From: an uncultured Pelagibacteraceae bacterium
GTDB taxonomy: Bacteria > Pseudomonadota > Alphaproteobacteria > Pelagibacterales > Pelagibacteraceae
DNA length: 64,000 nucleotides
Direction: 5' to 3'
Assembly (NCBI GenBank): GCA_902566365.1
Contig: CACFIH010000004.1
Coordinates: forward strand, 1 to 64,000
Positions 51,221 to 60,324 of this stretch are shown here, piece after piece; the stretch's first letter is position 1, and every line of letters starts with the position of its first letter. Under the pieces are notes generated by a model, which saw only the letters and a list, made by a program, of their open reading frames with translations, did no database searches and was not told where the DNA came from. A program made the position numbers and the translations under genes.

Positions 51221-51955
51221 TTAATGGTGTAAATTTAATGCATCGTTTAAATAAATGCATGTTAAGATTGCAAAAACATAAGCTTGAAGAAAAGCAACTA
51301 AGATCTCCAAACCTGTTAAAGCAACCGAAAAACTCAGTGGAAGCCATCCACCGATTATTCCAAGACTTATTACAAAGCCTCCGAAAACCTTCATCATTGT
51401 ATGACCAGCCATCATATTAGCGAACAGTCTCACAGACAAACTCACAGGCCTACTTAAATAAGATATAATTTCAATAATTACTATTAAAGGCAGTAATATA
51501 ATTGGTACTCCACTTGGTACAAATAATTTTAAATAACCAAAGCCATGTTTAATAAAGCCAACAACTGTTACCCCAACAAAAATAAATGCCGCTAAAACAA
51601 AAGTTACAATTATATGACTCGTTACTGTAAATGCATATGGCAACATGCCAAACATGTTACAAAAAAGAACGAACATAAATAGTGAAAATATAAATGCAAA
51701 ATAAGGTTTTGCTTTTGATCCTGCGGTATCATTTATCATTTTAGATATAAAACCATAACTTAGCTCAGCCAAAAGCTGTATTTTGTTTGGAATTAAAGAA
51801 TTTCTTTTTGATCCCAGATTAAAAATTATCAAAATTGCAAGAGTACTTATAACCATAAACAAACTTGCATTTGTAAATGATATATCATAAGCACCTATTT
51901 TAATTTCAGGTCCAATTCTATAAACTTCGAATTGGGTCATTGGATTTGCTGCCAT
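51221..51955 (-). CDS. atpB: F0F1 ATP synthase subunit a
   Basis: SRPVSLSVRLFANMMAGHTMMKV, LEILVAFLQAYVFAILTCIYLNDAL. Confidence 0.98.
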   Translation of the reverse strand: MAANPMTQFEVYRIGPEIKIGAYDISFTNASLFMVISTLAILIIFNLGSKRNSLIPNKIQLLAELSYGFISKMINDTAGSKAKPYFAFIFSLFMFVLFCNMFGMLPYAFTVTSHIIVTFVLAAFIFVGVTVVGFIKHGFGYLKLFVPSGVPIILLPLIVIIEIISYLSRPVSLSVRLFANMMAGHTMMKVFGGFVISLGIIGGWLPLSFSVALTGLEILVAFLQAYVFAILTCIYLNDALNLHH

Positions 51956-51966
51956 AAATCTTCTAA

Positions 51967-52242
51967 CTATTTTTGCATATTTTTTGCGGATCTAATTACG
52001 TTGATTATTCCAGCAATTACACCTACAAAAAAAAATATTAAAATTAACCAGGGTTTAGTACCAAAGGTCTTGTCTAAAATAAACCCAATAATTGTCCCTA
52101 CCGCCACTGCTGAGACCAACTCAGTGCTAAGCTTAAAAGCCGTACCAATAGAGGATGGATTATGTTTTTTGTCATTTAAACTGGTCTTAGAGACCTTCTT
52201 TTTTGCAATTTCTAAGCGAGTTTTAAACTGATCTTTAGTCAT
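51967..52242 (-). CDS. atpI: ATP synthase protein I (AtpI/AtpQ-like)
   Basis: GTIIGFILDKTFGTKPWLILIFFFVGVIAGIINVIR; first gene of the F0 cluster; start likely MTKDQFK at 52242. Confidence 0.82.
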   Translation of the reverse strand: MTKDQFKTRLEIAKKKVSKTSLNDKKHNPSSIGTAFKLSTELVSAVAVGTIIGFILDKTFGTKPWLILIFFFVGVIAGIINVIRSAKNMQK

Positions 52243-52255
52243 ATGCTTGTTGTTT

Positions 52256-54652
52256 TTATGCAACCATACTTTCTGCCTTTTGTAAATCAACAGCAACTAA
52301 TTGACTTATTCCTTTCTCAGGCATTGTTACTCCATAAAGTCTGTTCATTTTTGACATAGTCAGAGCATGATGAGTAACTATGATGAATTTTGTATTTGTA
52401 ATTTTCGTTAATTCATCAAGTAAATTACAAAATCTTGTAACGTTAGCATCATCTAAAGGTGCATCCACCTCGTCTAAGACACATATTGGCGAAGGGTTAG
52501 TCAGGAAAACTGCGAATACCAAAGAAAGAGCTGTTAAAGCTTGCTCGCCACCAGAAAGTAAAGTGATAGATTGCAATCTTTTTCCTGGCGGACTTACTAA
52601 CATTTCCAAACCAGCTTCAAGTGGGTCATCAGAATCTACCAACTCAAGTTTAGCATTTCCTCCATTAAATAATTTTGTATACACTTCATTGAATTTTCTA
52701 TTAATTTTTTCAAAAGCTTCAACAAGTCTTTCTCTTCCTTTTTGATTTAACTCATTTATACTATCTTTTAGCTTTATAATCGCAGAGACTAAGTCAGCTC
52801 TATCTTTTTCCATTTTTTTAATTTCATTTTCATATTTGTTAGTTTCTTCATCAGCTTTTAGATTCACCGACCCAAGTTTTTCCCTCTCTTGTTTTTTTTT
52901 ATCTAATAAATCTTCTTGATTAACAGCGTCAGGGAGTTCTTCGATACCAAAAAGATTTGAATTTTCTAAAATATTTTCCTCATTTAGATTTAATTCAGAA
53001 TTTATTCTATCTATCAAATCAGTTTTTCTTTTTTTTAAACCTTCGATTGTAGCTCCTGAGCTAGCTTTTCTTTCTCTTATTTGAATTGATTGTTCTTGTA
53101 TTTCATTTAACTGGTCTCTAAGAGTTTCAATTTTTTCATCAGTTTCATTAATAATTTTTTCATTGTCTGATTTTTCTTCTTCAGAAATTCTTAAATTTTC
53201 TGAAATTTGACCTTTTTTCTCAGCTTGAACTTTTGGCTGATTATCTAATTTTGCTAATTGTATATTAAATTTATTTTTCCTCTCAGTTAGTTCATTTACC
53301 ATTTTTTCAGAATTAGAAAGAAGATTTTTCCAACTCTCAATTTCTTTTTCTATAATATTTATTCTTTCATTTCTTTTAATAGACTCTTTTTTAATATTTT
53401 GATTTTTACTATAACTATTGGCATATTTTTCTATGCTTGTTTCAAATTTATCCAATGAGTTTATTGCTTCTTCATTTCGATTTGATAAAATTAAATCCTT
53501 TATAGTTTTTAATTCAGTTTTTAATTTACTTTTTGATTCATCCAAATCTTCACTAGATTGTTTTTCAGTTTCGAAATATTTAGAATCTATTTCAATCAAA
53601 TCATTTTTTTCCTCTTTGAGTCTTTTTTCATTTGAGTTCGCATCAATTATAATTCCTTTTTCTCTAGAAATATCTTCATCAAGAGTATTAAGAGATTTTT
53701 TAATATTTTCTATTTCATCTTGAGTTCTGGTATTTTCTTCATCTAAGCTCTGAAGCTCTAAATTTAACCTTTGTATTTTGGAAAGATTCTCAATATTTTT
53801 TTCTCTAAGCGGTGTTACTTTTTCTGTTTCTAATTTGATAGTTTTCTCTAATTCTGATATTTTGTTATTGAAACCACTTACTTCTCCCTCTGCTTCAGTA
53901 TTGATTTCATTTTCGACTCTTATTTCTTTATCAATTTCTAATAATTTTAAATAATATAAACCAGCTTCAATTTTTTTAATTTCATCAGAAATATTTTTAT
54001 ATTTCGTAGCTTCCTCTGCTTGTTTTTGTAGATTGGCTAACTGTCTTTCTTGCTGTCTTCTTAATTCGTCGGCTCGTTTTAAATTATTTTCTGCAGCTCC
54101 TAATCTCAATTCTGCTTCATGCCTTCTTACATGCAGTCCTGAAATTCCAGCAGCCTCTTCTAAAATAGCCCTTCTATCAGTTGGCTTAGCTGTAACAAGA
54201 GCTCCAATACGCCCTTGACTTATCATTGAAGGTGAATGAGCACCTGTAGACAAATCTGCAAAAAACATTTGAGCATCTCTTGCTCTTACTTCTTTATCAT
54301 TAATATAAAATTTTGATCCTTTATCTTTTTCAATTTTTCTTCTTACATTTATTTCACCAATTTCCCGATATTGGATAGGTCCTTCATTCTTTTCATTTTT
54401 AACTGTAACAGAAACTTCTGCTATATTTTTTGAGGCTTTATTTGAAGTACCCGAAAATATTACGTCTTCCATTCCAGAGCCACGCATACTTTTTGCAGAG
54501 GTTTCTCCCATTACCCATCTCAAAGATTCGACTATGTTTGATTTTCCACATCCATTAGGACCAACAATACCTGTTAAACCATCTTCAATTAAGAAATTGG
54601 TTTTATCAGCAAATGATTTAAATCCATTAAGTTGGATTTTTTTAAACTCCAT
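52256..54652 (-). CDS. smc: SMC-family chromosome segregation ATPase (short, 798 aa)
   Basis: GPNGCGKSNIVESLRWVMGE Walker A, LLSGGEQALTALSLVFAVF signature, VLDEVDAPLDDANV Walker B. Confidence 0.95.
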   Translation of the reverse strand: MEFKKIQLNGFKSFADKTNFLIEDGLTGIVGPNGCGKSNIVESLRWVMGETSAKSMRGSGMEDVIFSGTSNKASKNIAEVSVTVKNEKNEGPIQYREIGEINVRRKIEKDKGSKFYINDKEVRARDAQMFFADLSTGAHSPSMISQGRIGALVTAKPTDRRAILEEAAGISGLHVRRHEAELRLGAAENNLKRADELRRQQERQLANLQKQAEEATKYKNISDEIKKIEAGLYYLKLLEIDKEIRVENEINTEAEGEVSGFNNKISELEKTIKLETEKVTPLREKNIENLSKIQRLNLELQSLDEENTRTQDEIENIKKSLNTLDEDISREKGIIIDANSNEKRLKEEKNDLIEIDSKYFETEKQSSEDLDESKSKLKTELKTIKDLILSNRNEEAINSLDKFETSIEKYANSYSKNQNIKKESIKRNERINIIEKEIESWKNLLSNSEKMVNELTERKNKFNIQLAKLDNQPKVQAEKKGQISENLRISEEEKSDNEKIINETDEKIETLRDQLNEIQEQSIQIRERKASSGATIEGLKKRKTDLIDRINSELNLNEENILENSNLFGIEELPDAVNQEDLLDKKKQEREKLGSVNLKADEETNKYENEIKKMEKDRADLVSAIIKLKDSINELNQKGRERLVEAFEKINRKFNEVYTKLFNGGNAKLELVDSDDPLEAGLEMLVSPPGKRLQSITLLSGGEQALTALSLVFAVFLTNPSPICVLDEVDAPLDDANVTRFCNLLDELTKITNTKFIIVTHHALTMSKMNRLYGVTMPEKGISQLVAVDLQKAESMVA

Positions 54653-54660
54653 AAGCCAAC

Positions 54661-55236
54661 TTATATCAGTTTTTCTAATGATTTTTTTAAATTTTTATAA
54701 TTAAGGGATTTTTCAAACTTTTTGTTATTAATTATTATCGTAGGGGTAGCATTTACCTTAAAGTTTTTAGTTCCTTCGATTCGATCATTTAAAACAAAGT
54801 CCTCAATCTGTTTGTTATTAATACATTTTTCAAAATCAATTTTAAAGCCAGCATTTTCTAAATATTTTTTAAGGTTGTTATTTATATCTTCAATTTTACT
54901 TCCTTTAACCCACTCTCGCTGATTTAAGTACAAGCTTTCTAAAATCTCTAAACTCTCATCATTTTTGCATTGAGCAACTTTTGCAGCATTAAAGGCTGCG
55001 ATGTCTAGAGGAAAGTGTCTAAATTCAATTTTTACTAATCCAGTATCTATAAAATCTTTTTTGAGTTGAGGATAAACATCTTTGTGAAAATTTGCACAAT
55101 GACTACAAGTTAATGACTCGTATGCAATTATTGTTATCTTGGCATCTTCTTTTCCTGAAATAATTCTATTAGTTTCAGCGTTGATATTTACAGTAAAGCC
55201 AAAAAAAATAAATATTATTAAATAAATCGTTTTCAT
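54661..55236 (-). CDS. DsbA-family thiol:disulfide oxidoreductase
   Basis: Signal peptide, YESLTCSHCANFHKDVYP CxxC-type motif, VNATPTIIINNKKF. Confidence 0.9.
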   Translation of the reverse strand: MKTIYLIIFIFFGFTVNINAETNRIISGKEDAKITIIAYESLTCSHCANFHKDVYPQLKKDFIDTGLVKIEFRHFPLDIAAFNAAKVAQCKNDESLEILESLYLNQREWVKGSKIEDINNNLKKYLENAGFKIDFEKCINNKQIEDFVLNDRIEGTKNFKVNATPTIIINNKKFEKSLNYKNLKKSLEKLI

Positions 55237-55721
55237 TTTTCTTTAAATACTTTGGTTAATTCTATTAAAGATTTCTTTATTTTATCATTTTTAACATTAT
55301 CAATTTTATTTTGATATTTGTAATTTGCCACATTATTCTTTGAAGGTTTAGTTTCTTTAGTATTTTTTTGATCTTCTTCAAATGTAGAAAATTTAATTTT
55401 TTCTACAACAGTCTTTTTAAAAAAATTATTCATTCTATCCATAATTTCTTTTTTAGAATATTCTAGATCTACTTCATGACCTCTTTTAACCATGACCAAT
55501 AAAGTGCCAACCCCAAATTTATTTGAATTCTTAAATGATTTTGGATAACAAACTTTAAAGAGACTTTCTCCAGCAATAAGCTTCCAATTATTTAATGTTT
55601 CTGAATAAATCTGACCTCTATTATTAATTACTTTCTTAATATTCTTTGGCAAAGTGTCCTTTAAGGATCTTAAACCTTGAATGGTATTAAATCTCTGCTT
55701 AGTATTATTTTTGTACTGCAT
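55233..55721 (-). CDS. DciA-like / DUF721 protein
   Basis: WKLIAGESLFKVCYPKSF and GTLLVMVKRGHEVDLEYSKKEIMDRMN, DUF721 pattern. Confidence 0.75.
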   Translation of the reverse strand: MQYKNNTKQRFNTIQGLRSLKDTLPKNIKKVINNRGQIYSETLNNWKLIAGESLFKVCYPKSFKNSNKFGVGTLLVMVKRGHEVDLEYSKKEIMDRMNNFFKKTVVEKIKFSTFEEDQKNTKETKPSKNNVANYKYQNKIDNVKNDKIKKSLIELTKVFKEK

Positions 55722-56702
55722 ATGAAAGAAAAGATAATAACAAAAAAAATTCTTAAATGGTATGATTTAAATAAGAGATCATTACCTTGGAGAAAAAAAG
55801 TTTCTTTAGAAAAGAAACAATATTATACATTAATAAGTGAGTTTATGTTGCAACAAACTCAGGTTTCAACTGTAATCCCTTTTTTTAACAGATTTATAAA
55901 AAGCTTACCTTCTATAAACTCTCTTGCAAAAGTTAATGAGAAAAAACTGATAAAACTTTGGGAAGGTCTTGGGTATTATTCTAGAGCTAGAAATCTAAAA
56001 AAAACTGCACAAGTTGTAATTAAAAATTTTGATGGAAAATTACCCAACAATTTTGAAGATTTATTAAAACTTCCTGGTATAGGAAATTATACTGCAGACG
56101 CTATTTTAGCTATTGCATTTAATAAACCTTATATTCCACTTGATGGAAATATTGAAAGGGTTTTAAAAAGATATCTTTATTTAAAGAGAGAAAAGGAAAT
56201 TCAAAAAGACAATCTTGTCCAAAAAAAAATTATATTTGGAACTACTTTAAGGTCTAGTGATTATGCCCAAGCATTAATGGAATTAGGAGCCATAATATGT
56301 AAACCAAACAATCCAATATGTGACAAGTGTCCAATCAGAAAAAAATGTAAATCTTACAAAAAGAAAGATTTTAGCTTAACTAAGAGCATAAAGAAAAATA
56401 AAGACAAGTATTTTATTCTTAAAGTTTATAAAAAGAATCAAAGATATTTGTTAATAAAAAATACTAAATTTAATTTTTTAAAAAATTTATCTATATTTCC
56501 AATGAAAGAATTATCTAATCCTAAAAATTTTAATGAAAATTTGAATTTTAAGATGTCCAATATGAACATGAATATAAAAATTCAGTATTCAAAAGATAGT
56601 CAAAAATTTCCATTCTCTTATTGGTTGGATAAAAAAAAATTGAATAGTTATATGTTGCCCTCATTTACAAAAAAAGTTGTCCAATATTTAGAGAAAAATT
56701 AA
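55722..56702 (+). CDS. mutY: A/G-specific adenine glycosylase
   Basis: RSLPWRK, SEFMLQQTQVSTVIPFF, LPGIGNYTADAI, PLDGNIERVLKR, FeS C-x6-C-x2-C-x5-C (CKPNNPICDKCPIRKKC). Confidence 0.95.
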   Translation: MKEKIITKKILKWYDLNKRSLPWRKKVSLEKKQYYTLISEFMLQQTQVSTVIPFFNRFIKSLPSINSLAKVNEKKLIKLWEGLGYYSRARNLKKTAQVVIKNFDGKLPNNFEDLLKLPGIGNYTADAILAIAFNKPYIPLDGNIERVLKRYLYLKREKEIQKDNLVQKKIIFGTTLRSSDYAQALMELGAIICKPNNPICDKCPIRKKCKSYKKKDFSLTKSIKKNKDKYFILKVYKKNQRYLLIKNTKFNFLKNLSIFPMKELSNPKNFNENLNFKMSNMNMNIKIQYSKDSQKFPFSYWLDKKKLNSYMLPSFTKKVVQYLEKN

Positions 56703-57844
56703 TGAAAAAGATTGGTATTATTGGAGCTGGTATTTCAGGATTATTTATTGCTAATTTTTTTAAAAGAGATTCAAATTATCAAATTAATATTTTTGAAAAA
56801 AATCAATCAATTAATTTAGAAGAAGGGTATGGAATTCAATTATCAGTTAATAGTGTCAAGTTTTTAAATAAAATAGGATTTGATAAATTTGAAAATGATA
56901 AAAAGTTTACTCCAGATAAAATTAATTTTTATTCTATTAAAAGTTCAAATAAGATATGTGATTTGAATATTTCTGACTTCAACTCGGAAGGCTGTAAATA
57001 TACAACTTTAAAAAGGTCTGATTTGGTAAACTTTTTAAAAAGAGATTTAGAAAACTTTATCAAAGTTAATCATAGTATTTTGAAGATAGATCAAGAAAAT
57101 CAAAAAATTAAACTTACTTTTGAAAACAATGAAATTTTTGAATGTGATTATTTAATCATTTCAGATGGAGTTTTTTCAAAAAGTAAAAATCTAATATCAA
57201 ACAATCAAATTCAACCAAGATATAGTAATACTTTGGCCATAAGAGGGATGATACCTAATTCTTCTAAAATTGATCATAAAAATATTTCGTTATTTTTAGG
57301 TCCCGATGTTCATCATGTAATTTATCCAGTAAGTCCAAATGGAGATTTAAATTTTATAGCAATAATTAAATATAATCTTTCTTTAAATGAACAAAAAAAT
57401 TACTCATTGTTTAGCGATGAAAATTTTATAAAAAGGATTTTAGATAACCTTCCTTTAGAAATGAAAAAGTTTTTAGATGGAGTTAAAGAACTTAAAATAT
57501 TTCCAGTATTTATAAGTAAAAATTTTTTCAAGTCAAAAAATAATAATATACATTTTATAGGCGATGCTTTTTTTGCTTTTCCACCTTCATTTGCCCAGGG
57601 TGCATCCCAGTCAATTGAAGGTGCATATGAATTATTTAAGAGTATAGAAAATAATACAGAAGATGATTTTTTTAAAAAAAGAGTTAGTAAAACTAAAATG
57701 GTTAATAATAGATCAAAATTAAATCAATTTGCATTTCATTTATCTCATCCTTTAACTATCTTCTTAAGAAATCTTTTTTTAAAAAAAATAGTAAAGAATA
57801 AAAAATTTTTAGAGGTCTATTTAGGAAAAATCTATAATAATTAA
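56702..57844 (+). CDS. FAD-dependent monooxygenase (UbiH/salicylate hydroxylase-like)
   Basis: GIIGAGISGLFIANFF, GDAFFAFPPSFAQGASQSIEGAYEL. Confidence 0.85.
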   Translation: MKKIGIIGAGISGLFIANFFKRDSNYQINIFEKNQSINLEEGYGIQLSVNSVKFLNKIGFDKFENDKKFTPDKINFYSIKSSNKICDLNISDFNSEGCKYTTLKRSDLVNFLKRDLENFIKVNHSILKIDQENQKIKLTFENNEIFECDYLIISDGVFSKSKNLISNNQIQPRYSNTLAIRGMIPNSSKIDHKNISLFLGPDVHHVIYPVSPNGDLNFIAIIKYNLSLNEQKNYSLFSDENFIKRILDNLPLEMKKFLDGVKELKIFPVFISKNFFKSKNNNIHFIGDAFFAFPPSFAQGASQSIEGAYELFKSIENNTEDDFFKKRVSKTKMVNNRSKLNQFAFHLSHPLTIFLRNLFLKKIVKNKKFLEVYLGKIYNN

Positions 57845-58911
57845 CTATTTTTGACCAATCTCTGTCTCAATTGATCAATGGGAACTACTACACCATCTAA
57901 GTTATAGTGCCAATATGTCCAGCCATTACAGCTTTCAGCACCTAAAATTGCAGCTGCTACTTTATGAATTGAGCCTTCAGTTAGATCGTGTTTAATACTG
58001 CCGTCAGCCATTATTTTTGCTTTAATTTTTTTCTTATTATCAAAAATAGTAGTACCTGGTTTAATTATTCCTAATTCGACCAATGAACCAAATGGTATTC
58101 TTGGTTTAGATCTGCCGTTCTGTAAAGTATCTAAATAATCATCTTCTATAGGTTTTGTTTTCTTTAATCTTTGTTCAGCAGCTCTAAAATAATTTTTTTC
58201 TTTTTCAATTCCGTAATAATTTCTTCCCAATTTTTTTGCAACTGTTGCTGTTGTTCCTGATCCTAAAAAAGGATCCAAAACTAAATCATTTTTGTTTGAA
58301 GTGGCTAATAAAATTCTGTGAAGGAGAGCCTCAGGTTTTTGTGTAGAATGAACTTTTTTACCGTTCTTTTTAAGTCTTTCTGAGCCATTACAAATTGGTA
58401 ATTCCCAGTTAGACCTCATTTGAAGATCGTCATTCAAACATTTCAAAGATTGATAGTTAAAAGTGTACTTTGATTTTTCAGATTTAGATGCCCAAATTAA
58501 TGTTTCATGAGCATTAGTAAAACGTGTCCCTCTAAAATTAGGCATAGGATTTTTTTTGTTCCAAATAACATCATTTAAAACCCAAAAGCCCAAGTTCTGA
58601 ATTGCTGTTCCAACTCTAAAAATATTATGGTAGCTACCAATTACCCAAATAGCTCCATTTTTTTTTAAAATTCTTTTACATTCAGCTAACCATGAATAAG
58701 TGAAATCATCATATTTTTTAAAATTTTCAAATTGATCCCATTTATCATTCACCGCACTAACCTTAGATCTGTCTGGTCTTGTTAGTTCACTTTTTAATTG
58801 CAGGTTGTAGGGAGGGTCAGCAAAAATTAAATCAAAAGTTTCATTAGGAATTTTTTTTAGTTCTTTTAAACTATCTCCGTTAATTAATTTATTTTTTAAG
58901 TCTAAATTCAT
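57841..58911 (-). CDS. ccrM: CcrM-type (GANTC) adenine DNA methyltransferase
   Basis: FADPPYNLQL, HSTQKPEALLHRIL, DPFLGSGTT and the CcrM C-terminal extension (LGAESCNGWTYWHYNLDGVVVPIDQLRQ); start likely MNLDLK at 58911. Confidence 0.92.
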   Translation of the reverse strand: MNLDLKNKLINGDSLKELKKIPNETFDLIFADPPYNLQLKSELTRPDRSKVSAVNDKWDQFENFKKYDDFTYSWLAECKRILKKNGAIWVIGSYHNIFRVGTAIQNLGFWVLNDVIWNKKNPMPNFRGTRFTNAHETLIWASKSEKSKYTFNYQSLKCLNDDLQMRSNWELPICNGSERLKKNGKKVHSTQKPEALLHRILLATSNKNDLVLDPFLGSGTTATVAKKLGRNYYGIEKEKNYFRAAEQRLKKTKPIEDDYLDTLQNGRSKPRIPFGSLVELGIIKPGTTIFDNKKKIKAKIMADGSIKHDLTEGSIHKVAAAILGAESCNGWTYWHYNLDGVVVPIDQLRQRLVKNS

Positions 58912-58924
58912 TTTATAAAAATAA

Positions 58925-58953
58925 ATTAGACTCCAAAAAGATTCTTGGGTCAA
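58925..58953 (-). promoter_or_regulatory. Putative sigma-70-type promoter of ccrM containing two GANTC sites
   Basis: Minus strand TTGACC (58948-58953) - 17 nt - TCTAAT (58925-58930); GATTC at 58940-58944 in the spacer and GACTC at 58929-58933 overlapping the -10. Confidence 0.55.
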
Positions 58954-59030
58954 CCTATGATTGAATTATTTGATTTCGATTTGTGTAGTATTTATTTTAG
59001 ACAACAAGATATTGTGTTTCTACGTGAAAC

Positions 59031-59594
59031 TTATCTCATTTTACTGATAGGCAAAAAAGTTTTCCTATGATGTGATGTTATTCCAAAACTTTTAATGGCT
59101 TTTAAATGTTGCTTTGTTCCATAACCATAATTTTTATCCCAATGATAACCTTTAAATTTTTTTCCCAAAGAAGAGACCATTTTATCACGTGTAACTTTTG
59201 CAATAATAGATGCTGCAGAAATCGATGGTATTTTTTGGTCACCTTTGACAACAGAATTTAGTTTATAATTTTTTAAATCTGGCAGTTTATTCCCATCTAT
59301 TAAAACAAGACAAGGTTTTTTTCTCAACTTTAAAATTGCTCTTTTCATAGCAAGCAAGCTTGCATGCAATATATTTATTTTTTCAATTTCTTTAACAGAG
59401 GCCTTACCAATGGCCCATATAGAATTTTTTTTAATATATTTTGATAAAATTTCTCTTTTAGACTTTGTTAACTTCTTGGAGTCCCTTAGTAACTTTGTGT
59501 CTATAGATTTATTTAATATTACTGCAGCAGCATATACTGGACCTATCAAACTTCCTCTTCCAACTTCATCAACTCCAGCAATAATTTTCATCAA
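59031..59594 (-). CDS. rnhB: Ribonuclease HII
   Basis: AGVDEVGRGSLIGPVYAAAVIL, LVLIDGNKLP, SAASIIAKVTRD. Confidence 0.97.
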   Translation of the reverse strand: MMKIIAGVDEVGRGSLIGPVYAAAVILNKSIDTKLLRDSKKLTKSKREILSKYIKKNSIWAIGKASVKEIEKINILHASLLAMKRAILKLRKKPCLVLIDGNKLPDLKNYKLNSVVKGDQKIPSISAASIIAKVTRDKMVSSLGKKFKGYHWDKNYGYGTKQHLKAIKSFGITSHHRKTFLPISKMR

Positions 59595-60310
59595 ATTTTT
59601 ATGTTGAGTTCGTTAATTTTTTGTCTAATCTTTTTTAAATCTTCCCAAGAAAATTTCTTATTCTCAGGAAATCTAATCAAATATGAGGGGTTAAATGTTA
59701 TCATTAAAGGATAAGTTTCATCCTTAATAATTATTTCTTTCCAATTACCTCTTTCATTTGAAATTTTACTATTTAAACCAGTTATAGACTCCATTGCAGT
59801 ACTTCCCATTAAAACTATAATCTTTGGACTTATGATTGAAATATGTTTTTTTAAAAATATTGAATAACGTTTTATCTCCTGGGCTGTGGGCTTTCTATCT
59901 TCATGAGGTCTAAAATTAACTGAATAAGTTAAGTAAATATTTTTGATATCAATATTAATTGCAGCTAACATCTTTTTTAAAAGTTTTCCAACCTCGCCCT
60001 GAAATGCTAAACCAGATATATCATCCTCAGCTCCAGGCGTTTCTCCAATTATCATAATTGGACTATCGATGTTACCATTCCCCAAAATAAGATTTTTAGA
60101 ATTATTCTTTAAATTACAATTTTCAATTGAAAAAATTTGTTTTTTTAATTCTAACAGTTTTTCAGTTTTACTGAGAATATTTTGTGTATTATCTTTTTTA
60201 GAAGTATCAAATCTGTTAATTGGTCTGTTATTATAAGTAAAATCAGGCTCAAAAGTACTTGCTAGATCTTTTTCGAATTTGATATTTTGATTAAAGCTTT
60301 TTTTAGTCAT
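59591..60310 (-). CDS. Family 4 uracil-DNA glycosylase
   Basis: MIIGETPGAEDDISGLAFQGEVGKLLKKML, YLTYSVNFRP, VLMGSTAMESI, FNPSYLIR. Confidence 0.92.
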   Translation of the reverse strand: MTKKSFNQNIKFEKDLASTFEPDFTYNNRPINRFDTSKKDNTQNILSKTEKLLELKKQIFSIENCNLKNNSKNLILGNGNIDSPIMIIGETPGAEDDISGLAFQGEVGKLLKKMLAAINIDIKNIYLTYSVNFRPHEDRKPTAQEIKRYSIFLKKHISIISPKIIVLMGSTAMESITGLNSKISNERGNWKEIIIKDETYPLMITFNPSYLIRFPENKKFSWEDLKKIRQKINELNIKI

Positions 60311-60324
60311 AAAATGTAATTATA

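Noticed and set aside
51073-51420. 115 aa plus-strand ORF (and 51057..51347 minus) over atpE/atpB
   Set aside because: Overlaps highly conserved ATP synthase subunit c and a genes in other frames; no independent support.
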